A stretch of 64,000 nucleotides of DNA from Panulirus ornatus (GCF_036320965.1 NC_092238.1:25230903-25294902), one strand, 5' to 3'. Numbered from the stretch's first letter, positions 12,288 through 25,500 are shown. The notes: generated by a model from the letters alone, not told the origin. Numbers and translations: made by a program.

Positions 12288-14219
12288 GTCTTTCACCCGC
12301 TCCTCTTGTATTGCCTCAGCCCAGCCTGCCGGCCTCCCTGCGTGTGTTATTCCTGTCTCTTACCTTACACTCAGCTCGGTCCTGTGTCCAACCCCCCTTA
12401 CCCCCAGACGGAGAGCAGCTCTTGGTCAACATTGCTGTCCCTGGCTGCGCCACTCATTGTGGCCAGTGTTGTGTGAGACTTGTGGTTTCCTCCTCTCTTC
12501 TACCACCGCCACCACAGCCACCTGCCATCGCCCTCACCACCATTACGAGGACCACCATCGCCACTGCTGCTGTCGCCACCATCTCAAGAAGCTTTGTAAA
12601 CATTGATGCATCTTCCGTTGATTATAGAAGGCTCATCTCTACCCCCATGATTAGTTTTGGGACCAAGAGGAATTGTTGCTGTCATGAGGCGAGCTGTTTG
12701 AGGGCGGTGGGTGTAGGTGTACGTTCCTCACCACAAACTGTCTGGTCGGTCACGCTGTGCTGATAACTGGCAAGTGCGTTCCTCAAGTTGTCTCGTGGAC
12801 GATCTATAATGTCTGTAACAATTGCAGTTTAGCAAGCTGAACGTGTTTGGATATTTGCATGAATCATTCTTTTGTTGTATTTATGGCACCTTTTGATGCC
12901 AGGGGTGATATTTTTGGAAGCCCTTCTTGCCTGTCATGCCTGTAGGGGATGATTTTTGAGTGTTGGTTGGGAACTCTGTCCCTCAAGATTTAACATACGT
13001 AAATTTACTGTTTGTTTTTCCCGTCATTGTTCCAGAGGGTAGAGTCAGGTGCTTACAGTCACCCCCGGTACTCTTGACGTTTGACACGAGAGTATGATTC
13101 TATGTATATTTCCTAGCACGACCGTATTCTCCTCTTGGAAGGATGATATTAGCACAGGACGATTTTTGAGGACAGAGGCTATAATGAAGACTTTGGAAGT
13201 GTCACCTTTGCCTGTCTTCTCTTGTGCGTTCTCCAAGCCCAGCCTACCATCATCTTGAAAGAGGCAGATTTTGCTTCGTTGCTCACAAGCTAAAGTCAAT
13301 CACATGTAGTTTGCATTGTTGTGTTTTTCGTGTGATAGGATGATGTTTGCTTGTGTCGGGTACTCTGTAGTTTCTTAGTCTTATTCCACCACTTCCCTCA
13401 TGACCAAATAGTTGATACTTCTTTGTGAAATTGTGTGGTGTTCTCAGCAGCGCGCTGGAAAATCGGAATGTATAGTGTCAGTGTTTTCTGCAGATCAGGT
13501 TTGCACATTCGTCCTGAGTGTCGTATGGAAATGTTACGAAGGTACAGTCTGTATTTACATCTGTGTCATATATATGAAAACAGGAGCAGTATAGATGCAA
13601 GACCGGATCCCTGGGAACAGAGCTTTTCACTCGAAGCCCAAAAGAGGCTGCGCTTTACAACACTGTGTTTCTACTGTTCTTCAGGAGGTAGTCACCTCCA
13701 CATCTTACCACCTGACCACATCCTCTAACTGTCGCTAGTTGTGTGCGCGGTGACACCATGGTCACGTTTACCAAAGGCCTTTGGAAAGTGTATGTACGTT
13801 ACATCAGCTCCGGAATTGTTCTCTTGTGTTAGTGTCACTGTCTTGCAGTCATCCCCAGGAAGTGCGAATATCAGAGCAATTCATCTATTGTGTATTTTGT
13901 TGATGTATTTCTTTTGACAACAGATTTGATTAAGATATCAAAAGAGGCTTGTTTATTACAGGTTCTCTCTCAGGATGTTTTGCCATAGTAATTAGACATC
14001 TTGGCACCTGCACTGAAATCCTACGCCTTGTAACCCCTCGAGCACGACGGCACGACCCTTAAGTAAGGTCAGGTCAAAGTCGTACCTTCGCACCGAGATG
14101 GTTAGCCTTACTTACAGTAGAACTATGTTATTAGTTACACTTTGTTAGTGACTGGATATGACTAGGGAAGGCTATACGTTTAAAGAGGTTGAAAACTTGT
14201 CATACTTATGATAGCGGGA

Positions 14220-14224
<5 letters not shown>
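12285..14224. other. No gene recognised
   Basis: Apparently unique sequence. A fragment at about 14027-14090 (taacccctcgagcacgacgg and following) reappears in part near 23600-23622 (cactcgaggggttactcc, opposite strand), so it may be a piece of a dispersed repeat. Confidence 0.4.
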
Positions 14225-14259
<35 letters not shown>

Positions 14260-14277
14260 TGCGTGGGGGGGGGGGGG
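14225..14277. repeat. (GT)n plus G13 run
   Basis: A GT tract passes through gcgcgtgcgt into 13 consecutive G residues at 14265-14277. Confidence 0.96.
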
Positions 14278-15126
14278 TATCTCAGGTTGTGGTGGCCATA
14301 CGACAAGACAGTATCTATTACTTCTGGATTCTCTTTTGCTGGGTGAGTGTGGCCACCGGTGTCAGTGGTGGACCAAGAAGATGTTGGCCAGCAGGTGTGG
14401 CCAGGGGTGTCAGTGATGGGGTGGCCTAGACTAGGAAGGGGGTGGCCAGGTGTGACCCTCAAGGATGGCTGGGAGGGAGGAGAGGTTGTAGTGCGTGCTG
14501 GGACTTGGTAACCTCAGTAGCCAGTAGGCACCAGTGTGGCTCCAGCTACTGTTGTTATAACTGTTGTTACTACTGCCGGGGATGTTTTGTCGTAGTGGTG
14601 ATTATTGTTATAATGGTGTCGGTGATGGTGGGGTTCGTCATAATGGTGGTGGTTGTGGTAATTGTGGTAATTACGGTCAGTATTTTTACGCCATGTTTTT
14701 TTCGAGTGACTATGATTGTGATGGTGGTAGGCCGTTTTGTGGATGTGGCGTTGGTGGTTGTGGTTGTGGTGGGTCAGCAGGTGGGGGTGTTGGGTCAGGG
14801 GATGGTTGTGGGCTAGGTGGTTGGGGGCGGGGCGGGGGAGAGGCTCAGGAAGCCACAAGTCCACCGTGGTCAGGTAAGGCACCTGTGGCAGGCCGACCCG
14901 GGGACTCCTCTTGTGTGACCTGCTGCTGGTGAAGGGGTACGACGGGGGAGGGGGTGGGGGGGGGATTGGTCGTGAGGGGGGTACAGGGGGAAGGAGGGGA
15001 GGGGGAGTGGGGGTACGGAGAGGGGCGAGGGCCACGAGGCAGCAGTCAGGTGTCATCGCTGGAGTACCGTTAGCAGCAGACCTGCCCTCCCTGGCTTGAC
15101 GGCTCCCCCTCCTCCCACCTCCACTG

Positions 15127-15165
15127 CTGCCTCCCTCCCTGCCTGCCTCCCTGCCTGCCTCCCTG

Positions 15166-15205
<40 letters not shown>
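15127..15205. repeat. (CTGCCTCC)n and (TG)n compound repeat
   Basis: About five 8-bp units of the type ctgcctcc lead directly into a TG run of about 18 units at 15169-15205. Confidence 0.92.
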
Positions 15206-15208
<3 letters not shown>

Positions 15209-15575
15209 GAAGTAGGTTTGCGGGTCGAGAGCCTGGAGTGCCCGGGGCGTCGCCTTCAGTCCTGGGTGCCCCCGAGCCCTGAGTTCCCGGCTAGCCTTCA
15301 CCACTAGACCCGTACCTCCCTCAGGGGCGGTATACCGCCACAGGGAAGGTACGGCTGGAGCGGTACGCCCACCTCGCCCACGTACAGCTGTGGTGCGTAC
15401 CTCGTGCCCTACCCGTGCCACGGCTCACTACTTACCACCTCGTCGACGTCTCCGGTTCACTGCCCCTCTCCATCTCCCGCCTCCTCACCTTCCTCTGCCC
15501 TGGTCTTCACCCTCATCAGGAGACTTACGCTCATCATTTACAGGAAATTGATCATCACGAGTTAATATGGAGGGC

Positions 15576-15579
<4 letters not shown>

Positions 15580-15624
<45 letters not shown>
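15580..15624. repeat. (TG)n microsatellite
   Basis: Pure TG tract of about 22 units. Confidence 0.98.
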
Positions 15625-15626
<2 letters not shown>

Positions 15627-15693
15627 CGGGCAGTGGCGCTTGCTGGAGGATTATGTGGTAGTTAGTACATCTTTGTTAAAAGGTTGAGAGGGC

Positions 15694-15900
15694 GGTAGTG
15701 GTGAATGTCTGTTAGAGTGAGTGGACGTCTATTAGGGTGAGTGGGCGGCAGATGACACAGTGAATGTCCGTTAGGGTGAGTGGGCGGCGAATAGCGCGGT
15801 GAGTGTCTTTGTTAGGTTGAGTGGACGGGAGGTAACAGAGAAAGTATGCGTGAGATAGAGTGGGCGGCAGGTGGAGTGGAGTGGGCGGGCGGTAGGCTGG
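15694..15900. repeat. Decayed minisatellite with gttagggtgagtgggcgg core
   Basis: The core gtta(g)ggtgagtgggcggc recurs four to five times with variable spacers of about 30-55 bp. Copies differ by substitutions and small gaps. Confidence 0.7.
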
Positions 15901-16166
15901 GGATGTGATGAGTCGAGTGTCAGGTGGGCAGCGGCGCGCGTTGGTGGGGGACAACAGTCCTGCTCCCGTGGCTCATATTATGGTAGGTGTCCCCTCACCC
16001 CATACATACAAAGGACGGAGGAGTGGCTCCCTCAGTGGGGTGGGGTGAAGTTACGTTCTTAGGAGGAAGGGGTGATGTTCATGTACCTCGGGGTTGTGGA
16101 TTTGTCTTCTCCTCGTGTGGTTTAGTTATTCATATTATGAATAGGTTGAATCAGTATTGTGTGTGT

Positions 16167-16199
16167 GTGGTGGTGGTGGTGGTGGGGGGGGGGGGGGGG
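16167..16199. repeat. (TGG)n and G-run
   Basis: A TGG run grades into about 16 consecutive G residues, a potential G-quadruplex-forming stretch on the + strand. Confidence 0.9.
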
Positions 16200-16413
16200 T
16201 TCTTGCCGTGGTCTTTCATTTGTGGTAGAGGCTGTGGCCTGGGGGTTGGCGGGGGTAAGGGGGAGGAGTGTGTTTGTGGGCGTGTGTCGGGTCGCTCACC
16301 GCCTCACACACTTCTCTCACAACACAGCTGAAGTCCCACTCATCCCTCTGTTTTGCTCCGGCGCTACACGTTGTTTTTATCACCTTGTCACTCGAATGTT
16401 ATCATGATCATTA

Positions 16414-16414
<1 letters not shown>

Positions 16415-16478
<64 letters not shown>
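16415..16478. repeat. (TA)n tail of the 16.5-kb LINE copy
   Basis: Pure TA tract directly next to the T run that is the complement of the LINE poly(A). The position, exactly at the 3' end of a minus-strand LINE, suggests it grew from that tail. Confidence 0.95.
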
Positions 16479-16494
<16 letters not shown>

Positions 16495-17898
16495 GCTTTG
16501 TCGCTGTCTCCCGCGTTTGCGAGGTAGCGCAAGGAAACAGACGAAAGAAATGGCCCAGCCCACCCCCATACACATGTATATACATACGTCCACACACGCA
16601 AATATACATACCTACACCGCTTTCCATGGTTTACCCCAGACGCTTCACATGCCTTGATTCAATCCACTGACAGCACGTCAACCCCGGTATACCACATCGC
16701 TCCAATTCACTCTATTCCTTGCCCTCCTTTCACCCTCCTGCATGTTCAGGCCCCGATCACACAAAATCTTTTTCACTCCATCTTTCCACCTCCAATTTGG
16801 TCTCCCTCTTCTCCTCGTTCCCTCCACCTCCGACACATATATCCTCTTGGTCAATCTTTCCTCACTCATTCTCTCCATGTGCCCAAACCATTTCAAAACA
16901 CCCTCTTCTGCTCTCTCAACCACGCTCTTTTTATTTCCACACATCTCTCTTACCCTTACGTTACTTACTCGATCAAACCACCTCACACCACACATTGTCC
17001 ACAAACATCTCATTTCCAGCACATCCATCCTCCTGCGCACAACTCTATCCATAGCCCACGCCTCGCAACCATACAACATTGTTGGAACCACTATTCCTTC
17101 AAACATACCCATTTTTGCTTTCCGAGATAATGTTCTCGACTTCCACACATTCTTCAAGGCTCCCAGAATTTTCGCCCCCTCCCCCACCCTATGATCCACT
17201 TCCGCTTCCATGGTTCCATCCGCTGCCAGATCCACTCCCAGATATCTAAAACACTTCACTTCCTCCAGTTTTTCTCCATTCAGACTCACCTCCCAATTGA
17301 CTTGACCCTCAACCCTACTGTACCTAATAACCTTGCTCTTATTCACATTTACTCTTAACTTTCTTCTTTCACACACTTTACCAAACTCAGTCACCAGCTT
17401 CTGCAGTTTCTCACATGAATCAGCCACCAGCGCTGTATCATCAGCGAACAACAACTGACTCACTTCCCAAGCTCTCTCATCCCCAACAGACTTCATACTT
17501 GCCCCTCTTTCCAAAACTCTTGCATTCACCTCCCTCACAACCCTATCCATAAACAAATTAAACAACCATGGAGACATCACACACCCCTGCCGCAAACCTA
17601 CATTCACTGAGAACCAATCACTTTCCTCTCTTCCTACACGTACACATGCCTTACATCCTCGATAAAAACTTTTCACTGCTTCTAACAACTTGCCTCCCAC
17701 ACCATATATTCTTAATACCTTCCACAGAGCATCTCTATCAACTCTATCATATGCCTTCTCCAGATCCATAAATGCTACATACAAATCCATTTGCTTTTCT
17801 AAGTATTTCTCACATACATTCTTCAAAGCAAACACCTGATCCACACATCCTCTACCACTTCTGAAACCACACTGCTCTTCCCCAATCTGATGCTCTGT
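16478..17898 (-). mobile_element. Non-LTR retrotransposon (LINE), 5'-truncated copy 1
   Basis: On the minus strand the element runs from 17898 to the poly(A) at 16494-16478. It holds the reverse transcriptase from the FRSGRG block to the C-terminus, then a short 3' UTR, then the tail hairpin (complement at 16498-16540: CTGTTTCC, CTACCTCGC, GGAGACAG) and poly(A). Homology to the 33.6-kb copy stops at the codons for TEHQIG, so the 5' half is missing. LINE clade is not assigned: the ADTALV/FADD region and the WFGHMERM...RGRPNWRW tail are of a type common in arthropod LINEs. Confidence 0.95.
16678..17898 (-). pseudogene. LINE reverse transcriptase, C-terminal ~400 aa (copy 1)
   Basis: An uninterrupted frame of about 406 codons lies inside the element; 22 further in-frame codons upstream (to 17964) are flanking DNA. 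Counting from that upstream ATG, palm motif A is FMDLEKAYDRVD with catalytic Asp at residue 67, motif B is [14 protein letters not shown] (123-136), motif C is the catalytic LLFADDTAL (FADD at 173-176), followed by NVNKSKV. The tail has GCEAWAM, a WFGHMERM block and [10 protein letters not shown]. The endonuclease and N-terminal RT parts are absent, so the copy cannot transpose by itself. The lack of stops suggests recent insertion. Confidence 0.9.
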
Positions 17899-17999
17899 AT
17901 ATATGTTGTCGCTGTTTCTCATGACAGGTTGTATGTAATGTATGAATATTATTCTGGTGGACATTGAAGTGTTTGTTGAGGTGGACCAGTACTACGGCC

Positions 18000-18312
18000 C
18001 TTGACCTGACAGGAGGTCGAGACCTGAAGCTGGGAAGATGAAAACATGTTAATGATTTAAGTAGATAAAGACCTGAAGCTTGGTAGTTAAGACCTCTAGC
18101 TGGGTACATGGGGACCTGAATCTAGCTAGATAAGACCTAGAGCTTGGTAGATGAAAACGAACCCGCGTAGATGAGACCTAAACGTATGTAGATAAGACCC
18201 TCAGCTTGATACATGTAGACCTGAATCAGGGTAGGTGGAGACCTGAACCTGGGTAGAGGGGAACCTGGATCTGGGTAGATGAGGATCTGGACCTGGGTAG
18301 ATAGGGACCTCT
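18000..18312. repeat. Decayed minisatellite, about 25-35 bp unit
   Basis: Variants of gacctgaacctgggtagatg recur about twelve times with irregular spacing and many substitutions. No open frame runs through it. Confidence 0.85.
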
Positions 18313-18430
18313 ACCCCGGATGACGCAACTAATGTATGCAGTGTATGGTCGGCCATTTTTAGTATGGGTAGGGATATGGGTAGGATGGGCTGGGTGTGTG
18401 TGGCTTGTGCCAGTGTTGTGTCACCATGTG

Positions 18431-18433
<3 letters not shown>

Positions 18434-18495
<62 letters not shown>
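18434..18495. repeat. (AT)31 microsatellite
   Basis: Pure AT tract. No retroelement tail was recognised beside it. Confidence 0.98.
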
Positions 18496-18500
<5 letters not shown>

Positions 18501-18752
18501 CAGTATTGTCTTTAGGCTACTTTCAGGAGCCTGACTCCGTCCGTGTAGCACGGTCCTGAAGCAGGTTGTCCGTGTTCGTAGTCTTAACAGTCACGTGGAT
18601 TGCGTGATGATCATTACAGTTGTCAACAGTGACTGGAGAGACCCTGCCAGTTTACCCTTGTCGTGGGTAGTTGTCGTTGCCTCACCCTTGGTGTTCGCTG
18701 GGAGTAGTTTGCGTAGTGTACCGAGACTCTCACTGGGTTATGGGAGCGTTCC

Positions 18753-19058
18753 GATGTGCACGTCAAGGACCAGGCTGCCCTGTACTACCTGGTGGGTCCG
18801 TGTGCAGGTCACGGACCAGAGACTAGTTTGTCCTGTACTGCCTGGTGGGTCCGTGTGCAGGTGACGGACTAGAGACTAGGTTGTCCTGTACTGCCTGGTG
18901 GGTCCGTGTGCAGGTGACGGACCAGGGACTAGGTTGTCCTGTACTACCTGGTGGGTACGTGTGCAGGTCACGGACCAGAGACTAGGTTGTCCTGTACTGC
19001 CTGGTGGATCCGTGTGTAGGTCAGGGAGCAGACCAGGCTGTCCAGTACCCTTGGTGAG
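18753..19058. repeat. 53-bp minisatellite, about six units
   Basis: The string gtgtgcaggt(c/g)a recurs at 18800, 18853, 18906, 18959 and 19012 (the last as gtgtgtagg), exactly 53 bp apart each time, followed in each unit by cggaccagagactaggttg and tcctgtactgcctggtggg. Diverged partial units flank both ends. The unit length is not a multiple of three, so the minus-strand open frame across it is accidental. Confidence 0.96.
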
Positions 19059-19107
19059 TGTGTAGCAGTGAGTGTGTTGGACACAACAGCTGGCTAGGGT
19101 GCGTGTT

Positions 19108-19112
<5 letters not shown>

Positions 19113-19189
<77 letters not shown>
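19113..19189. repeat. (TC)n microsatellite
   Basis: Pure TC tract, followed by a short region of GATA/GTAG-type tetranucleotides (19200-19285). Confidence 0.98.
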
Positions 19190-19191
<2 letters not shown>

Positions 19192-19325
19192 ATATATCTA
19201 TAGACAAATGTAGGTAGGTAGGTAGATTGATAGATACGTAGATAGACAGACAGACAGGTAGATATGGAATGATAGATAGACAGATCATGCAACACCTGGG
19301 ACTTGATGACATTGTCAACACCCAC

Positions 19326-19327
<2 letters not shown>

Positions 19328-19369
<42 letters not shown>
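19328..19369. repeat. (AC)n microsatellite
   Basis: Pure AC tract of about 21 units. Confidence 0.98.
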
Positions 19370-19371
<2 letters not shown>

Positions 19372-19634
19372 GTTGTTACCAAATTCTTCAGCAGCAGCTA
19401 AAGTAACCCGGCTTTACCCAGGCCAGGATCAATAGTTCATTTCCTCCCTCACCTGTCTGGTACATTTATACTGATGAAACACACGTGTCACCATATTAGA
19501 AATAAAAGAAAATCATATCCAGGTGCACATCTTTGTGGCCCTCTTAGTATAGCTTAAGTTTCAAGTTCCTGACCGTCACTGTCATGAAGCTATGACGCTG
19601 ACAAACACATTCACTCTGGCATATACCCTATTTC

Positions 19635-19637
<3 letters not shown>

Positions 19638-19711
<74 letters not shown>
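19638..19711. repeat. (AT)37 microsatellite
   Basis: Pure AT tract, followed by an A-rich stretch. Confidence 0.98.
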
Positions 19712-19717
<6 letters not shown>

Positions 19718-20066
19718 AAATACATATATAACCTGTTTGGGTACCCCCTTTATGTAAGAGTCAATTCGCATATTTTTGCATTTTTTATATTTGTGAGTAT
19801 GTGTTACGTCACTGTCTGTACCTTGCTAGCGTGCGTGTTTTGGATACAAGTGACCATTTAAAGATAATGGGAACTGAGATGTATAGGCGGAGTTCGAACC
19901 CTTGTAAAGTAGTAGGTGACCCTGAGCCTTTAACCTGTGGACCATCGAAGGTCATAGTGACCCAGGATGACGACTCATAGAGTTCAGGTTTGTGATTGAA
20001 TAGTGCATTAAATGATAGAATATACTGGGTCTTACGTAGGTCAGTGAGTATGAGGCGTCTGTACTT

Positions 20067-20080
20067 TGTGTGTGTGTGTG

Positions 20081-20131
<51 letters not shown>
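20067..20131. repeat. (TG)n microsatellite
   Basis: TG tract with a single interruption (ca at 20081-20082). Confidence 0.97.
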
Positions 20132-20133
<2 letters not shown>

Positions 20134-22465
20134 CGAGGCCATGAAAGTGAAATTACGTTATATAGCTACAATTTCATGGAGATGTAATAAAGAAAATGGC
20201 CTTAAAGTAGAGACCGAGCCACTTGAGAGGGGAGCTCCCTGAAATGGCGTCTTAATATCTCTGAAGAATGTAAGAAAATTTTTTCAAGAAGGATAAACAT
20301 AGAAGAAATTTGATAACATCTTTAACAGAATTTTTTGAATAAGTGGGAATCGGCTTCCCCCGTACTGAGGAATCCAAGATCGTGTAAACATTAATTACCA
20401 GACAAGATAATGTTGGTATCTTATCAGTAGGTACAACCATGAGGCTCCGTGTGACCTCCAAGTGGAGCTTTGAGGGAGGTGTCCTGTGGCGTTGACATTG
20501 TACGCCAAGCTGGTCTGCCTGAGTCACAACTACAACCCCGGGAACCAGTAATTTCGGTCCTCAAGTTAGGCCTTCAGCACCCTGGTAATAGGTGTCGAAG
20601 TCGTCTCCAAGAATTTGCATAGAAATGATTAAGATGAGGATTCTGATGGCCACGAGGGTGGGTAAATGTTGCAGATATTATACGAGCCAGAATGTTGACT
20701 CTGCTTCCTGGAAGAAATGTACCCGAATCAGGTGTAAGACGAACCTCCACTTATGTTACACCTCACAGTGTGCTCCACGCATTCGAGTAGCAACAGGTTG
20801 AAAGACCAGAGAATAGATATTACGTGAATTAGAATATTCAGGAAGTGTTGAACACAGGGGAAGACAACGCGAGCAAGCTGGAAAAAGGCAGGGGTTGTGG
20901 TGGAGTTGGGTAGGGTGTCTGGTCGTGGGTTGGGTAGCAGGTTGTGACCTTGTAAAGGTGTTTGGGTGTTATGAAGTGCCACACCATCTGCTCGTAACTA
21001 CAGGTATTTCACAAGTAATTACAAGGGACGTCGTGTGATGTAAGAGCTCCATTTGAAGTGCTCGCTGGAGAGGATCTCGCTATAGAATCTAGAGTTCAGC
21101 ATTTTTCTTATACAAGTTAGAACTAGTAGAGGACTGTGACGTGTAGGCAGTGTACAGGTAATGTGCACCTACTCCACAAAGAACGAACAGGTGGCGCACA
21201 GATGGTTTACAGGGTCGCTTGTAGGTAATTCATTGCACTCTAGGTTGACACGAACTTTACAGCTAATCTACAATTAGTCTACAAATTATCGAAATTATCC
21301 GATGTGTGATTTGGGAGGTGGTGTTCAGTAAACTATAAGCAGTCTGTATTAGTTCACAATGAGAGTGGAAATCCACAAGTCAACGACGGTAACCAAGGAT
21401 TTTGATGTATTGGAATCCGCAAATGATTTTACAAGTGCTCATCTGCTGAGACACAGACACAGACTGCGGATGATGTATGAGTAAGCTGTTGTTGATCTGC
21501 ATTTAATGTACACTTATTAATGAGCTGCAGTTGCTTAGGTAATGAATTAATAGTGTGGTCGTGCAAGTGCTCAGGTCAAGGGTGGTGGGCAAGTATGGTG
21601 TGGACAGTAAGCTAGTTGGGTGGCAGTGGTGGGCGTTAAGAAATGTAGATGTTTGGGTGGTCGTGGTGGGGGGTGGGTGAGGGTGGTTGTGGTGGGCGGT
21701 GGGTGATCCTTAACCAGGGTCGCCTCGGGAGGGTTGGGGTGTGGTGGTGGGGTTTTAGAGGCCTCTCATATAAGGTGTTGCATGTACGTGGTGGCGGCGC
21801 GGTGTACGTGGGCTGCCCAAGCCTCACACCACGCTCCTTCATGATCCACCACGCTCCGCGCTGCTGTTCAGCACCCATGCTCTGTGTGCTCCATCACGCT
21901 CAACACAACTCCATCTTTCCCCCTCGTTCATCCGTCGCACTCCTCACTGCTTTACCTTACTCTGCGCTGCTCTGCTAGGCTCGTCTGCCATCCTGCTCTC
22001 CATCAAGCGTCGCACTGTTGCAATACGTTGAGCAGTGTTCAGTGGCTCTCCGCTCTTCTCCACTAAGCTGGTCTTCAATGCAAACTGTTCCAACATGCTC
22101 CAAGCTGCTGTAGCCACATTCCACCACGCTTCCCATTTTCCACCACGCTCCTGCCTGTTCTTTCATGCTTCTCTCTCCGCCACCCTCCACCACCTCGTGT
22201 CTCCTGCAGCCAGGCAAGAGGCGTGTAGGTCTGACGTAGTCCATGCGTTCCAGCGCTCTGTGCCTGATATCTCATGACCGAATGATTCCAATGGACCAGT
22301 CTTATCCACACAAACCTTTAGAACTCATGAGGGTGTCAGAGGTCAACGACACAAAGCGCTCTGGACTAAATTACCCCAAAATGATCGCGTGTACGATATC
22401 AGAAGAGGGAGTCGATGGATCGAGGCCAAACTTGTGTAAGAGGTACACCATACAATGTTCTCGCC
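20132..22465. other. No gene recognised
   Basis: Short open frames only. From about 21830 to 22190 fragments such as ccaccacgctcc and ttccaccacgcttcc recur loosely, like an old minisatellite. No exon-like block with recognisable protein content was found. Confidence 0.45.
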
Positions 22466-22594
22466 AACCCATCCCACACCTTCCTACCCCATCCCACGCC
22501 CGCCTACCCCTGCCCACGCCCGCCTACCCCAGCCCACGTCCGCCTGCCCCAGCCCACGCCCGCCTTCTTCGCCCCACACCTACCTACCCCAGCC
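22466..22594. repeat. 20-bp C-rich minisatellite
   Basis: The unit cccacgcccgcctaccccag is repeated about six times with a few changes. Proline-rich open frames crossing it are by-products. Confidence 0.88.
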
Positions 22595-25500
22595 ATTCCT
22601 TCTTCTGCAGATGTTACTAGACATGATCTAGTGGATCAGACCCACGTCCGGCCTTTATCCCGTTCCTTTTACCCAGCTTACAACCCAGCCCACAGTCTTG
22701 GCCTTCAGCTCAGCCCACAGAAGCCCAGGACTGGGGCTGAGTGACACGGCTCGTATTGCAGCCCATGCCAGACCCCGGCAGGTGTTGAAGGGTAGGGGGG
22801 TTGGGGGAGCATCAGTGCAGCACGTGGTTAGGCTTGGGCAGGTGGCTGGCATCACTGCACCTCACCTGCAACATTCTCTCCTCCAGCTTGCTCCCTCCCT
22901 CCCAGACTCACTAACCACCGCCTCCACTCCTTGTAATCATCGTGTCATTCATACCTTCCCCGGGGCAGTCCACAGGTGACTCACGCACTAGTACAACCTC
23001 CCCACCTGCCTAGAGAGGGAAGGAGAGAATTATGTGGCATTTGTCAGCAGGTATGGACTGTAGTGTAAGGCATGAGTGTGTTTGTCGTCGTTAGTCCGGT
23101 CGTGTGGTGGTTGAGGGTCAGAACCGGGTGGCAGATACTGCTGTCCGACCCATTCAGGATTTAGGGCTGGGTCTCTCGAGGACCCGCCTCGTGTCGTCTT
23201 GCTTTCCCAGCATCCGCCCATCAGAGTACATGACGTGCTCATCCGCCCTCCAGGGTGCATACCACACCCACACTGAAGTCTTGGGCGGGAAGGACCGTCG
23301 CGGGCAGTGGGTTCGTGCTCGACCCCGCCCACCTGGCCAGGAATGATGGGCGCCACGCCCACGAGTCTCCATGTTTGGCCCCTCCCTCGACACTGGGCAT
23401 CGCCGCCGCCCCCAGCGAGAGGCCTCCCGCCCTGACAGCACTCACCTCCAGCCTGTAGTGAGCGGGTCATGGCGCAGGGATGTCGCCGTCTCCATCACAG
23501 TTCTCACCATTTCCTTAGTTTCATTGAGTCCCACCTCTCAGCTCGGCTGATTCAGCGCGTGAAGTATACCGACTGAATCCTTGAATATGATGATTAACAC
23601 CGTGGCACTCGAGGGGTTACTCCTGTGATGCTGTACTTTGGGGAAGGGGAGGGAGGGATGAGAAAAGTGTGGAAGGCAGAAGGCGGCTGTTGTGTTAGCA
23701 GAGCGCACACGGAGGAGTGGAAGTGGGTGAGACTCGAGTGGCCTTAGTAGGCTGGTGGTATGTCTGGCTCTTGCGTGTTGTGGTGCGACATTGGCTGGCT
23801 TGGCCAGGCCAGGCTAGGCCAGCCCAGGCCAGGACCAACATTCCTGCACCGGATCACAACACCTTATATGAGAACACGGGCCTGACCTCGCTGGGGGATG
23901 GGAGGGGGGCCCCTCGTTACGTAATGTTCATGGCAGTGTTGGGGGGCTGCAGCCACTGGCAGGCTGGCCAGCCAGGATGTTCCAGTTCTCGGGACACGGC
24001 AGGTCTCACGCACAGCACTCGTTCATCACAAGATGTGTCCACCACACAGAATTGTACGGCAGCTTCTGGTGGTTTGTAGCTGACTTGATCACAAACTACT
24101 CATGTCCAATGCTTTTGATGGTAAAGCTTTCCCCGGGAGCTATCTGCACAAATCCAATGCTCCACAAAGCTGTACCGTCTGTAGTCTGGAAGTTTGAAGT
24201 TCGTCACAGTGGAAACTCCACCTTTCCCCAGTCTCCACTTGACCCATCTGTTGAGTGGGTAGCAGCTCTCCATGGGTTGAGGTTAGGTTAGAAGTTTGCT
24301 GCCTTTAACCACACTGACCACTATTTTCCTCTGTTGCTCTTCAGTGTTGGTCACTGACACCCATTTATCGGTGGAAGTTGCTGCTCTTTATGAGTTGTAG
24401 TCTGCCACGATCGTTCATGAAGGGATAACAATTTTTTTTTTTATCGTGGAGTCGTCTGCTCCGTTGCAAATTATACGAAAATGATTTACATTTGATGATA
24501 ATAATGGGGAGGGGGTTATCTAAGGTCAGAATCTGTCTATAAGATAGAAAGAAAATAAGGCCAGCTTATTTCTCTCGGGTTATCAAGGAGAAAAATGGGA
24601 TGGATCTTAAAAAAAAAAAGGAGAAGGTTCCGTGGCAGCTTGTTGCATCGGATCTTTAACAGCAACAACACAATAAATAAGTCTACGCCGGGTAAGTGGT
24701 GTCCCACCGAAAACAATAGCCAGAATGTAATCCCTGGCTTGACGTGAAAGCCAGCCAGCCAGCCAGCAGTCAGGAAGCATGGAGACTACACGAGCAGTTG
24801 GAGAACATTGGCCCTGATGCAGAACTAAGGCAGCTGGGAGGCTTTGTGAGGAAACATTTTGAAAACTCCATTTTCAAAAGACTTTTTTTTTTTAAACTAG
24901 CATACTATATTATTATTCAACGATGTAGAAACGTCGTGCTTAATCGGTTGATGAATTAATTGTTTAAATGAATATATTATATATTTCTGGATGAATGGTT
25001 GAAAATATTAAGCGTATATTGTTTATGTTCCCGCTGTGACTTGCACAGTTGCCATGATCACATTTTTTGCCCTGCACAACCTCGGTGTGTATGCATGGGC
25101 TGTTTCTTACAGCCGCGGCGCCACTTTCTAAACCTGTTTCTCATGGTGAAAGGTTCCTCATGAGACTTCTCCTAACATAAAGAGTCTCGCTGAAAAATAC
25201 ATGAAGTAAAAGGAAGCATTAGTTGAAGACGAAAATATAAAGTGTTCCTCGGGCTCCTCTACTTCAAAGGATGGGTTGCTAGATGTCGCAGGATATCCCT
25301 TAGTGATGTTACGTTGGCTTCCCTTTTCTGTCGACGGCCCGTCCTCTGGTTTGCTTGTTCTTAGACATATTTTTCTTGCGTGATATTTATCTTACATAAT
25401 TATACAGGCCTTAAGAGTATAGTTTTCAGTAAGAAAATTTATTTGTTACATACATTAGCACATGTAAAGTCTTTCTTTTATATCTCAGTTGTCATTTTAC

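Noticed and set aside
12089..12763. 224-codon open frame on the + strand
   Set aside because: It runs through an 87-bp (CT)n tract and keeps open in two further frames. The non-repeat part has no recognisable domain and no splice-like borders.
16742..17194. Open frames of 111-158 codons on the strand opposite the LINE RT (also at 39029-39569, 40078-40530 and 47570-48046)
   Set aside because: They recur only because the LINE recurs; they are antisense shadows of the RT frame.
18753..19058. CRISPR-like array
   Set aside because: Units are contiguous 53-bp tandem copies without unique spacers, in a eukaryotic context.
24744..24959. Frame reading EAWRLHEQLENIGPDAELRQ as the N-terminus of KATNB1
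   Set aside because: Only a superficial W.L.E resemblance. There is no WD signature after it, and the frame ends in A/T-rich sequence.
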